DNA from: Cellulomonas fulva
GTDB lineage: Bacteria > Actinomycetota > Actinomycetes > Actinomycetales > Cellulomonadaceae
Direction: 5' to 3'
Assembly (NCBI RefSeq): GCF_018531375.1
Contig: NZ_JAHBOH010000001.1
Coordinates: forward strand, 1,054,001-1,118,000
Length of the DNA: 64,000 nt
The notes beneath the pieces are model-generated. The model was not told the origin of the DNA. It was given only the letters and a program-made list of their open reading frames with translations, and did no database searches. The position numbers were made by a program, and so were the translations under genes. Shown here one piece after another: positions 34,573 to 42,540 of the stretch; positions within the stretch are counted from its first letter, which is position 1; every line of letters starts with the position of its first letter.

Positions 34573-34642
34573 CCTCCGCCGACCACGCGATGTCTCCGGC
34601 TTGGCGGGCTCATACCCGGAGAGATCGCGTGGTCGGCGGAGG
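34573..34642. repeat. Palindromic intergenic repeat (family of 18568)
   Basis: Arms of 19 bases (cctccgccgaccacgcgat at 34573-34591 and its exact complement at 34624-34642) with inner ctccgg/ccggag arms. The core, gaccacg..atgtctccggct..cccggag.gat..cgtggtc, is shared with the two units at 18568-18700. It sits between the two Rrf2 genes and can form a long hairpin. Confidence 0.85.
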
Positions 34643-34683
34643 GTGCGCCGGGGGCGGGGCGCGCGGGCGGGCAGAATGGGGGG

Positions 34684-35142
34684 ATGCGGGTCTCGGCGAA
34701 GGCGGACTATGCGGTGCGGGCGTGCGCCGAGCTGGCGGTCAGCGCGCCGGGTGAGGCGATCGCGGTGGACACGCTCGCCGCCGGCCAGGGGCTGCCGACC
34801 AGCTTCCTCGAGCGGATCCTGGGCGACCTGCGGCGCGGCGGCGTCGTCGCGAGCGTGCGTGGCCGGTCTGGTGGGTACCGCCTGGCGCGGCCCGCCGAGG
34901 AGATCACGCTGGCCGACGTCATGCGCGCGGTCGAGGGTCCGCTGGTGACGGTGCGAGACGAGCGCCCGCCCTCGTTGTCCTACGAGGGCTCGGCCGCAGC
35001 ACTTCTCGACGTGTGGGTCGCGTTGCGGGTCAGCGTGCGGGACGTGCTCGACGAGGTGACGATCGCGCAGCTCGCGCAGGGGACGCTCCCGACGCCGGTG
35101 ACGGCCATGCTGCAGCGCGCGGACGCGTGGGAGAACCCCTGA
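34684..35142 (+). CDS. Rrf2 family transcriptional regulator (second copy)
   Basis: A 152-residue paralogue of the preceding gene (MRVSAKADYAVRACAELAVS, LPTSFLERILGDLRRGGVV, VRGRSGGYRLARPAEEITLA). It also lacks the IscR cysteine triplet. ATG 34684 follows a tract of G (gaatggggg). Between the sulfate operon and the TauE/SafE exporter, it is well placed to control sulfur traffic; which of the two regulators acts on which site cannot be told. Confidence 0.88.
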   Translation: MRVSAKADYAVRACAELAVSAPGEAIAVDTLAAGQGLPTSFLERILGDLRRGGVVASVRGRSGGYRLARPAEEITLADVMRAVEGPLVTVRDERPPSLSYEGSAAALLDVWVALRVSVRDVLDEVTIAQLAQGTLPTPVTAMLQRADAWENP

Positions 35143-35194
35143 GTCGTCTCACATCGTGATCACTCCTTGAATAGCGAGTCTGTCGGTCGGGATT

Positions 35195-35209
35195 ATCGGG
35201 TTATCCGGT
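35195..35209 (+). promoter_or_regulatory. Putative Rrf2-type operator before TauE/SafE gene
   Basis: atcgggttatccggt shares 11 of 15 bases with atcgggtaactcgga at 30150-30164 before the sulfate operon. It lies 31 bases upstream of the exporter start, in an unusually A/T-rich stretch. Confidence 0.5.
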
Positions 35210-35240
35210 CCCGTTCGCTTCTCGCACCCCGAGGTCTCCG

Positions 35241-36182
35241 ATGCCCCAGCTCCTCCTCCTCGCCGTCGTCGGCCTGGCCGCCCAGCTCGTCGACGGCGCG
35301 CTCGGCATGGCCTACGGCGTCACGTCCACCACGCTGCTCCTGGCGATCGGCACCAACCCGGCCGCCGCGTCCGCGACCGTCCACCTGGCGGAGATCGGCA
35401 CGACGCTCGCGTCGGGCGTCAGCCACTGGAAGTTCGGCAACGTCGACTGGAAGGTGGTCTGGCGGGTCGGCGTCCCCGGCGCGGTCGGCGCGTTCCTGGG
35501 TGCCACCGTCCTGTCGAAGCTCGCGACCGACGCGGCCGCGCCAGTCATGGCCGGCATCCTGCTGGCGCTGGGCACCTACATCCTGATCCGGTTCACGTTC
35601 AAGGGACTGCGCAAGGACCGGCTCGGGATGCCGGTGCGCAAGCGGTTCCTGGCGCCGCTCGGCCTGTTCGCCGGCTTCGTCGACGCGACCGGTGGCGGCG
35701 GCTGGGGCCCGGTCGGCACGCCCGCGCTGCTCGCGTCCGGCCGCATGGAGCCGCGCAAGGTCATCGGCTCGATCGACACGTCCGAGTTGCTGGTCGCGAT
35801 CGCCGCGTCGCTGGGCTTCCTGTTCTCGCTCGGCTCGCAGGGCATCGACTTCGCGTGGGTGCTCGCGCTCCTCATCGGCGGCCTGATCGCCGCTCCGATC
35901 GCGGCATGGCTGGTCCGGATCGTGCCGCCGCGCATCCTCGGGTCCGCGGTCGGTGGCGTGATCGTCCTGACCAACACGCGCACGATCATCCGGTCCGACT
36001 GGGTCGGCCTGAAGGGCACCCCCGCCCAGGCCTGGGTCCTCGCCGCGATCGCGGTCGTCTGGGTCTTCGCGATCGTCTGGTCGGTCCGCGCCTACCGCCG
36101 CGAGCGCGCCGCGGAGCTCGCCGCCGAGCAGGAGCTCGCCGCGATCACCGCCGCCACCGACCGCCCGGTCCCAACGGCCTGA
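35241..36182 (+). CDS. Sulfite exporter TauE/SafE family protein
   Basis: A 313-residue membrane protein with about eight hydrophobic segments in two homologous halves, each with the TauE/SafE pattern: VDGALGMAYGVTSTTLLL and FVDATGGGGWGPVGTPALLA. These transporters move sulfite, sulfoacetate or related C2/S anions across the membrane. The neighbouring sulfate importer and Rrf2 regulators point to sulfite or another sulfur anion here. ATG 35241 follows cgaggtctccg. The C-terminal tail (about 285-313) is a charged helix. Confidence 0.88.
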   Translation: MPQLLLLAVVGLAAQLVDGALGMAYGVTSTTLLLAIGTNPAAASATVHLAEIGTTLASGVSHWKFGNVDWKVVWRVGVPGAVGAFLGATVLSKLATDAAAPVMAGILLALGTYILIRFTFKGLRKDRLGMPVRKRFLAPLGLFAGFVDATGGGGWGPVGTPALLASGRMEPRKVIGSIDTSELLVAIAASLGFLFSLGSQGIDFAWVLALLIGGLIAAPIAAWLVRIVPPRILGSAVGGVIVLTNTRTIIRSDWVGLKGTPAQAWVLAAIAVVWVFAIVWSVRAYRRERAAELAAEQELAAITAATDRPVPTA

Positions 36183-36185
36183 CAA

Positions 36186-36412
36186 CCAGTCCCACCCCAC
36201 CCCACCCCACCCCACCCCCCTCCCTCCCCCGAGCGCGGACGTCGCGCACCGACCGCACCCCTTGAGCGGGCGCGCTCACGCCGCACCGTCCGCGCTCGCG
36301 CCACGTCCGCGGGCGCGGACGGTGTGCGCGGTCGCGGTGGGTCGCGAGTGCGGACGTCGTGGGCCGGGTGCGGTCCTTGAACGGGCGCGATCGGGGCGGA
36401 GCGTCCGCGCTC
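36186..36412. repeat. C-rich tract and two 67-bp palindromic units
   Basis: The 331-base gap after the TauE/SafE gene holds no gene. It begins with a tandem caccc tract (36191-36230). Two related 67-base units follow, at 36231-36297 and 36346-36412; each opens with gagcgcggacgtc or gagtgcggacgtc, contains ccttgagcgggcgcg or ccttgaacgggcgcg, and closes with cgtccgcgctc, so each can fold back on itself. Between them, cgtccgcgggcgcggacg is a smaller palindrome. Related gcggacgtc palindromes lie inside hemY. Confidence 0.8.
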
Positions 36413-36470
36413 GGTGGTGAGGGGTGGGTGAGGGTGAGACGGGGGTTGGGGTGAGGGCGGGGGAGTGAGA

Positions 36471-36487
36471 AGGTTAGCCTCGCCTAA
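36471..36487 (+). promoter_or_regulatory. IdeR/DtxR-type iron box
   Basis: aggttagcctcgcctaa fits the ttaggttag-sctaacctaa family of IdeR/DtxR/DmdR sites and lies 26 bases before the start of the siderophore-binding lipoprotein, so Fe(II)-IdeR would silence the operon in iron plenty. Confidence 0.75.
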
Positions 36488-36513
36488 GTCCCTCCTCCGG
36501 AAGGAACCTCTTC

Positions 36514-37521
36514 GTGTCTCGTCGTCTCGGCGCCCTCGCGGTCGCTGCCGCACTGCTGCTGTCCGCCTGCTCGTCGGGCACGGATCCGGACGGCGAGCCC
36601 GCCGACGGTGGGACGGCCGGCGAGGCCGGCTGGTCCTACGTCTCCGGTGACGGCAAGACCTACACGGCCGACGAGGTCCCGACGCGGATCGTGGCGCACG
36701 CCTACGCGGCCAAGGCGCTCCTGAGCTACGGCATCACGCCGGTCGCGGTGTACGCGGACGGGCCCATCGCGTCGGACGTCGGCCTCCAGGGCGTCGACCT
36801 CACCGGCGTCGAGGTGCTGTCCGAGGAGTGGGGCGTGATCGACGTCGAGAAGGCGGCGACGCTCCAGCCGGACCTGATCGTCGGCGACTGGTGGCCGGCC
36901 GAGGACGCCTACTCCGGGATGGAGGGCGGCGTCGAGGAGGAGAGCAAGAAGCTCGCCGACCTCGCGCCCGTCGTCGGCCCCTCCCAGGGCGACTCGATCG
37001 TCGACCTGGTCGAGGGCTACGCCACTCTCGCCAAGTCGCTCGGCGCGGACACGGCGGTCGTCGACCAGCAGCGCACCGACTTCGACGCGGCCGTGGCGGC
37101 GTTCGAGGAGGCGACTGCCGCGAAGCCCGGGCTCACGGCCCTCGCGATCAGCCCGTACGAGGACACGTACGCGGTGGCGGTCCCGGAGTACGCGCCCGAG
37201 CTGCTCGACCTGCAGTCGTGGGGGCTCGACGTGATCGTGCCGACGACGCCGGACCCCGACTTCCCGTACTGGCAGTCCCTGAGCTTCGAGAACGCGGACA
37301 CCTACCAGCCCGACCTGCTGATGTTCGACGACCGCAATCACCCGGGCAACGAGGACACACTCACGGCGCAGCCGATCGCGAGCAGCATCAAGGCGTACGC
37401 GGCGGGCGCGACCACGACGTGGCCCGCGTACTGGCTGCACACCTACCCGGACTACGCGGCGCAGCTCGAGCGCCTGACGACGGTGGTCGAGCAGGCCGAC
37501 GAGAACGTCGGAGACGCGTGA
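36514..37521 (+). CDS. Iron-siderophore ABC transporter substrate-binding lipoprotein
   Basis: A 335-residue secreted lipoprotein with lipobox LLLSAC (Cys19). The body is a FepB/FhuD-type two-lobed periplasmic-binding fold: VPTRIVAHAYAAKALLSYGI, DVEKAATLQPDLIVGD, and late TYQPDLLMFDDRNHPG. It binds an Fe(III)-siderophore complex outside the membrane. GTG 36514 follows ccggaaggaacc. The IdeR box 26 bases upstream makes iron control likely. It overlaps the first permease by four bases (GTGA). Confidence 0.9.
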   Translation: MSRRLGALAVAAALLLSACSSGTDPDGEPADGGTAGEAGWSYVSGDGKTYTADEVPTRIVAHAYAAKALLSYGITPVAVYADGPIASDVGLQGVDLTGVEVLSEEWGVIDVEKAATLQPDLIVGDWWPAEDAYSGMEGGVEEESKKLADLAPVVGPSQGDSIVDLVEGYATLAKSLGADTAVVDQQRTDFDAAVAAFEEATAAKPGLTALAISPYEDTYAVAVPEYAPELLDLQSWGLDVIVPTTPDPDFPYWQSLSFENADTYQPDLLMFDDRNHPGNEDTLTAQPIASSIKAYAAGATTTWPAYWLHTYPDYAAQLERLTTVVEQADENVGDA

Positions 37522-38597
37522 CCCGAGCCCTCCTCGACGGATCCGACGCCCCGGTCGACGACGCGCCGGCCGGGGCGTCGCGTGCGACGTCCGTCCGACG
37601 ACGAGCGGGCCTGACCCTCGGCCTCGCCGCCGCCGTCGCGGTGCTCGTCGTCGTGTGCTTCGTGTCGGTGGCGCTCGGCTCGCGCGACGTCACGCCGTCG
37701 ACCGTCCTGCACGCGTTCACCGCGTTCGACCCGACGAGCACCGAGCACACCGTGATTCGCGAGATGCGGGTGCCGCGCACGCTGCTCGGGCTGCTCGCGG
37801 GAGCCGCGCTGGGCCTGGGCGGCGCGCTGCTGCAGGGCGTCGCCCGCAACCCGCTGGCCGACCCGGGCGTGATGGGGGTCAACGCCGGCGCGGCGGTCGC
37901 GATCGTCGTGGCGATCATGACGCTCGGCGTGCAGGACGCGCAGGGCTACGTCTGGTTCGCGTTCCTCGGGGCCGGGGTCGCGACCGTCGTCGTGTACGGC
38001 ATCGCGGCCGTGGGGCGGGACGGCGCCACGCCCGTGAAGCTCGCGCTCGCGGGCGTCGCGGTCACCGCCGCGCTGTCCTCCGTGACCTCGGCCGTGCTGC
38101 TGACCCGCACCGACGTGCTGCAGGAGATGCGCCTGTGGCAGGTCGGGTCGCTCGCCGGCCGGTACGGCCCGGTGCTCGGGCAGCTCGCGCCGTACCTCGT
38201 CGTCGGCATCATCGTGGCGCTCGGGTTCGGGAGGGCGCTCAACGGGCTCGCGCTCGGCGACGACGTCGCGCGCGGGCTCGGGCAGCGGGTCGGGCTGACG
38301 CGCGGCCTGGCGTTCGCTGTCGTCGCGGTGCTGTGCGGGGCGGCGACCGCCGCGTGCGGGCCGATCGTGTTCCTGGGGCTCGTCGTGCCGCACGCCGCCC
38401 GCCTGGTCTGCGGGCCCGACTACCGCTGGATCCTGCCGTGGACGCTGGTGCTCGCGCCGACGCTGCTGCTGGTGTGCGACGTCGTCGGGCGCGTCGTCGT
38501 GGCGCCGGGTGAGCTGCAGGTCGGTGTCGTGCTCGGGATCATCGGAGCGCCCGTGTTCGTCGCGCTCGTGCGGTACCGCCGGACGGTCGCGCTGTGA
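37518..38597 (+). CDS. Siderophore ABC transporter permease (FecCD, first)
   Basis: A 359-residue FecCD-family permease with about nine membrane segments and the family marks REMRVPRTLLGLLAGAALGL, QGVARNPLADPGVMGVNAG and GPIVFLGLVVPHAARL. With the next permease it should form the siderophore channel. GTG 37518 overlaps the binding protein and its end overlaps the second permease by four bases. Confidence 0.93.
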   Translation: MTRALLDGSDAPVDDAPAGASRATSVRRRAGLTLGLAAAVAVLVVVCFVSVALGSRDVTPSTVLHAFTAFDPTSTEHTVIREMRVPRTLLGLLAGAALGLGGALLQGVARNPLADPGVMGVNAGAAVAIVVAIMTLGVQDAQGYVWFAFLGAGVATVVVYGIAAVGRDGATPVKLALAGVAVTAALSSVTSAVLLTRTDVLQEMRLWQVGSLAGRYGPVLGQLAPYLVVGIIVALGFGRALNGLALGDDVARGLGQRVGLTRGLAFAVVAVLCGAATAACGPIVFLGLVVPHAARLVCGPDYRWILPWTLVLAPTLLLVCDVVGRVVVAPGELQVGVVLGIIGAPVFVALVRYRRTVAL

Positions 38598-39667
38598 CGG
38601 CCCCCGTGACGGTGCCTGCGACGACCGTCGACCGGCCCGCCCCGGGCGTGCTCGTCGCGAGGGCCCGACGACGACGGCACACGCTGGGCGCCGCGGTCAC
38701 CGCGGGTCTCGCGCTCGCGGTCGTCGTGGTGCTCGCGTGGACGCTCACGCTCGGGTCCGCGGGGATCTCGCCCTGGGACGCGCTGCGCTCCGCGCTGCAC
38801 CTCGGGTCCGACCCGGCGACCGACTTCATCGTCCGCGAGCTGCGTCTGCCGCGGGCGCTCACGTCGGTGCTCGTCGGACTCGCGCTCGGCGTGGCCGGGA
38901 CCGTGTTCCAGCGTCTGCTGGGCAACACGCTCGCGTCGCCCGATGTGCTCGGCATCTCCGCCGGTGCCGGCACCGCCGCGGTCGCGGCACTGGTGCTCGC
39001 CGACCTCGCGGGCGTCGGCGTCTCGCTGCTCGCACTCGTCGGCGCGCTCGGCACCGCCCTGCTGGTGTACGTGCTCGCCTGGCGCCGTGGGGTCCAGGGC
39101 TACCGGTTCATCCTGGTCGGCGTGGGCGTGGCGGCGTTCCTCTCCTCGATCACCTCCTACCTGGTCTCGCGCGCGGAGATCTCCGACGCGCGCGCCGCGA
39201 TGCTGTGGCTCACCGGGTCGTCGGGCCTCGCGGGGCCCGCGCAGATCGCGACGCTCGCCGCCGGGCTCGTCGTGCTGCTGCCGCTCGCGCTCGTGCTCGA
39301 GCGCCGGCTCGTCGTGATCGAGCTGGGCGACGACGCCGCGCTCGCGCTCGGCGTGCACGTCGAGCGGGACCGGCGCGCGCTCATGCTGCTGGGCGTCGCG
39401 CTCGTCGCGCTGGCGACCGCGGCGGCCGGGCCGATCGCGTTCGTCGCGCTCATGGCGGGACCGGTGGCGCGGCGGCTCGTCGGCGGCCGGACGGGGGACG
39501 TGCTGGCGGCCGCGTGCGTCGGCGCGCTCCTGATGCAGCTCGCCGACGTCGTGGCCCAGGAGGTCATGCCGTCGCCGCTGCCGACCGGCGTGGTCACCGG
39601 GCTCGTCGGCGCGCCGTACGTGATCTGGCTCCTGCTGGCCGCCAACCGCCGCGGCTCCGCCGCCTGA
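38594..39667 (+). CDS. Siderophore ABC transporter permease (FecCD, second)
   Basis: A 357-residue FecCD permease paralogous to the preceding one (RELRLPRALTSVLVGLALGV, QRLLGNTLASPDVLGISAGA, GPIAFVALMAGPVARRL), with about nine membrane segments. GTG 38594 overlaps the first permease. No FepC-type ATPase follows: the next gene is an unrelated secreted protein, so the ATPase must be supplied from elsewhere in the genome. Confidence 0.93.
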   Translation: MTAPVTVPATTVDRPAPGVLVARARRRRHTLGAAVTAGLALAVVVVLAWTLTLGSAGISPWDALRSALHLGSDPATDFIVRELRLPRALTSVLVGLALGVAGTVFQRLLGNTLASPDVLGISAGAGTAAVAALVLADLAGVGVSLLALVGALGTALLVYVLAWRRGVQGYRFILVGVGVAAFLSSITSYLVSRAEISDARAAMLWLTGSSGLAGPAQIATLAAGLVVLLPLALVLERRLVVIELGDDAALALGVHVERDRRALMLLGVALVALATAAAGPIAFVALMAGPVARRLVGGRTGDVLAAACVGALLMQLADVVAQEVMPSPLPTGVVTGLVGAPYVIWLLLAANRRGSAA

Positions 39668-39668
39668 C

Positions 39669-39687
39669 CGTTGCTCCGGACGGGTGA
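39669..39687 (+). promoter_or_regulatory. Shared motif upstream of LamG-like gene
   Basis: cgttgctccggacgggtga matches the string at 7971-7989 in 18 of 19 positions. It lies one base after the permease stop and 102 bases before the LamG-like gene's start, so the LamG gene is probably transcribed separately from the iron operon. Confidence 0.45.
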
Positions 39688-39789
39688 GGCGCCGACGCGC
39701 ATCTCCGCCGGGGAGTACCGTGCGCGGGTGGACCACAGGGGCCGCGGCCCGCGCACCGTGCGCGGGAGCTCGAGTGCAGGGGGCAACAG

Positions 39790-41187
39790 ATGCGCGTCCT
39801 CCCAGGTCGGCCCACGCAGGTGCGCGTCGGCGTGGTGCTCCTCGCGGGTGTGCTGCTCGCTGCCGGGAGCAGCCCCGCCGTTGCGGCCGACGCACCGCAG
39901 CCGCCGACGCGGCTGACTGTCGGCGGCCACGCCTGCGGCGTGGGTGGCGCCGGCTACGTGAACGACCGGACCCCCGTGCTGACCGCGACGACACGGGGGA
40001 GCGCCTCCGGGCCGCGGCAGGCGGTGCTCTTCCAGGTCGTCCGCGTCTCCTCGGGTGCGGTGGTCTGGTCCCAGCGGAGCCTGGCCGGCACGGCAGGTTC
40101 CACGCCGAAGGCGACCGTCGGCTCGAAGCTCGCCCGAGGAGTGGCGCTCGAGCTCCGGGTCCGCGCCAGCAACGTCGGCGGGGGCACGAGCCCCGTGGCC
40201 TCCTGCCGCTTCGCCGTCGACGACGTCGACCCCGGTCCGGTGCGGATCGTGCCGCTGTCCCCCGCGGACACGCCGGTCGGCACGCCGCGGGAGTTCCGGC
40301 TCGTCGGCGACGAGGACGCGGTCGCGTTCCGGTTCGACGAGAGGGAGCTCCCCGACGACGGCGGTGAGGTCCCGGCGACGAACGGACGCGCGGTGGTCAG
40401 CGTCACGCCCCGATCGTCCGGGCCTACCACGCTCGTCGCGCAGGCCATCGATCGCGCCGGCAACTCCGGGCCGGAGGTGAGCTATCGGCTGGACGTCCCG
40501 ACCGCGAAGGCGACCCACAAGTGGCGGTTCGACGAGGGTGCGGGCCGGGTCGCCGCCGACTCCTACGGCGCCCAGCCGCTCGCGGTCACGTCCAGCACGC
40601 AGTGGGTGGCGGAGACGCAGGACACGGGCACGCTGCTGCGCTTCGACGCCGCCGCCGACGCGGCGACCGCGCCCGCGGTGGTCGACACGACGACGAGCTT
40701 CGGGCTGGCGGCCACCCTGGTGCCCGCCACGCGCGACGCACGGATCGCGGTGAGCCAGGCCTCGTCGGAGGTCACGGCGGTTGCGCTCGGCGTCGTGCGC
40801 GACGCGCGCTGCCCCACCGGCGACGGAGTGTGCTTCTCGCTGTCGCTGCGCGCGAGCGATCGCGCCGGGGCCGCGCGGTCCCGGGTGATGTCCGGCGTCC
40901 ACGTGGTGCCCGGCAACCGGTACCGCGTCGTCGCGACCTGGAACGCCGGTGCGCACGACGCCTCGATCTGGGTCTTCGACGAGGACGGGGACCAGTGGGA
41001 CGAGCGAGAGCCGGTGACCGTCCCGGTCCGAGCCGTGGCGCCGTCCTCGGGCGTGTTCCGGGTGGGCTCGGCCAAGCTGGACGGCGAGGTGGTCGCGCCG
41101 TGGCGCGGCAAGGTCGACGACGTGGTGGTCCTCACCGGCGCGGTGGACGACGTCCTCGCGCAGACCATGTCCTCGATCTACGACTGA
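39790..41187 (+). CDS. Secreted LamG-like (jelly-roll) domain protein
   Basis: A 465-residue exported protein: signal peptide (1-33, ending SSPAVAADA), an Ig-like/Big-type module (about 35-235) with the typical SCRFAVDDVDPGPV and VAQAIDRAGNSGPEVSYRLD strands, then a concanavalin-like LamG/jelly-roll domain (about 245-465) starting KWRFDEGAGRVAADS and ending GKVDDVVVLTGAV. Domains of this kind bind carbohydrates or extracellular ligands; no catalytic residues or anchor are visible. ATG 39790 follows cagggggcaacag. The upstream motif shared with the riboswitch unit hints at joint control. It converges with the heme locus. Confidence 0.82.
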   Translation: MRVLPGRPTQVRVGVVLLAGVLLAAGSSPAVAADAPQPPTRLTVGGHACGVGGAGYVNDRTPVLTATTRGSASGPRQAVLFQVVRVSSGAVVWSQRSLAGTAGSTPKATVGSKLARGVALELRVRASNVGGGTSPVASCRFAVDDVDPGPVRIVPLSPADTPVGTPREFRLVGDEDAVAFRFDERELPDDGGEVPATNGRAVVSVTPRSSGPTTLVAQAIDRAGNSGPEVSYRLDVPTAKATHKWRFDEGAGRVAADSYGAQPLAVTSSTQWVAETQDTGTLLRFDAAADAATAPAVVDTTTSFGLAATLVPATRDARIAVSQASSEVTAVALGVVRDARCPTGDGVCFSLSLRASDRAGAARSRVMSGVHVVPGNRYRVVATWNAGAHDASIWVFDEDGDQWDEREPVTVPVRAVAPSSGVFRVGSAKLDGEVVAPWRGKVDDVVVLTGAVDDVLAQTMSSIYD

Positions 41188-41190
41188 CCT

Positions 41191-41218
41191 GTCCCGGAGC
41201 CCGTCGAGCGGCTGGGAC
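41191..41218. terminator. Hairpin between LamG gene and hemL
   Basis: gtccc/gggac outer arms (41191-41195 and 41214-41218) and agcc/ggct inner arms around cgtcgagc. It lies between the LamG stop (41187) and the hemL stop (41221) and can act in both directions. Confidence 0.55.
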
Positions 41219-41220
41219 GC

Positions 41221-42540
41221 TCAGGCGGTGGTGGCCTCGGCCGCTGCGCGCGCGGCGGCCGGGAGCGCCTCCTCGATGCGGGACAGGGCCTCGTCGTCGT
41301 GCGCCGCGGAGACGAACCACGCCTCGAACGGGGACGGCGGGGCGCTCACCCCGGCCTGGAGCAGGGCGTGGAAGAACGGCCCGTACCGCCAGTGCTCGGT
41401 CGCCTGCACCGCGGCGTAGTCCTTCGCGCCGCCCGCGGCGGCGTCGGGCCCGAACATGATCGAGAACAGCGAGCCGGCCCACTGCAGCGCGTGCGGGACG
41501 CCCGCGTTGGCGAGCTCCTTGGTCACGGCGTCGCGCAGACGAGCAGCGGCCTCGTCGACCCGCCGGTACACCTCGGCGTCGGCCAGCCGCAGCGTCGCCA
41601 GGCCCGCGGCCGTCGCCACCGGGTTCCCGGACAGCGTGCCCGCCTGGTACACCGGGCCGAGCGGAGCGAGGAAGGCCATGACGTCGCGCCGGCCACCGAC
41701 CGCCGCGACGGGCAGCCCGCCGCCGACGACCTTGCCGAACGTGAACAGGTCGGGCGACCACCCCTCGCGCAGGCCCTCGAGCCCCCACCAGCCGGAGTAG
41801 CCGACGCGGAAGCCCGTCAGCACCTCGTCCTGGATCAGCAGCGCGCCGTGCTCGTGCGTGAGCCGGCGCAGCGCGGCGTTGAAGCCGGGCACCGGCGGGA
41901 CCACGCCCATGTTGGCGGGCGCGGCCTCGGTGATGACGGCCGCGATCTGCGTCCCGCGCTCGGCGAAGACGGCCTCGAGCGCGGCGACGTCGTTGTACGG
42001 CACGACGATCGTCTCGGCCGCGACGGCCGCGGGCACGCCCGCGGAGCCGGGCAGGGCCAGCGTCGCCAGGCCGGAGCCGGCCTGGGCGAGCAGCGAGTCG
42101 ACGTGCCCGTGGTAGCAGCCGGCGAACTTCACGACGAGGTCGCGCCCCGTGTACCCGCGCGCCAGCCGCAGGGCGGTCATGGTCGCCTCGGTGCCGGTCG
42201 AGACGAGGCGGACCTGCTCGGCCGAGGGGACCCGGTGCCGGATCGCCTCGACGAGCTCGACCTCCGTGGTGGTGGGCGCGCCGAAGCCGAGCCCGCGCGC
42301 GGCCGCCTCCTGGACCGCCGCGACCACCTCCGGGTGCGCGTGGCCCAGCAGTGCCGGCCCCCACGACCCGACGAGGTCGACGTACTCGCGCCCCTCGACG
42401 TCCGTGACGTACGCACCGCGGGCGGACGCGAGGAACGGCGGCGTCCCGCCCACCGACCCGTACGCGCGCACGGGCGAGTTCACCCCGCCCGGGATCACGG
42501 CCTGCGCGTGCGCGAACGCCTCGGCATTCGTCGGGCTCAT
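41221..42540 (-). CDS. hemL: Glutamate-1-semialdehyde 2,1-aminomutase HemL
   Basis: A 439-residue PLP enzyme that turns glutamate-1-semialdehyde into 5-aminolevulinate in the C5 heme pathway. The start has the family's [32 protein letters not shown] binds the cofactor phosphate and Lys270 ([12 protein letters not shown]) forms the Schiff base. ATG 42540 overlaps the hemB stop by four bases. Last gene of the minus-strand heme group; its substrate comes from HemA, encoded divergently at 48509. Confidence 0.96.
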   Translation of the reverse strand: MSPTNAEAFAHAQAVIPGGVNSPVRAYGSVGGTPPFLASARGAYVTDVEGREYVDLVGSWGPALLGHAHPEVVAAVQEAAARGLGFGAPTTTEVELVEAIRHRVPSAEQVRLVSTGTEATMTALRLARGYTGRDLVVKFAGCYHGHVDSLLAQAGSGLATLALPGSAGVPAAVAAETIVVPYNDVAALEAVFAERGTQIAAVITEAAPANMGVVPPVPGFNAALRRLTHEHGALLIQDEVLTGFRVGYSGWWGLEGLREGWSPDLFTFGKVVGGGLPVAAVGGRRDVMAFLAPLGPVYQAGTLSGNPVATAAGLATLRLADAEVYRRVDEAAARLRDAVTKELANAGVPHALQWAGSLFSIMFGPDAAAGGAKDYAAVQATEHWRYGPFFHALLQAGVSAPPSPFEAWFVSAAHDDEALSRIEEALPAAARAAAEATTA

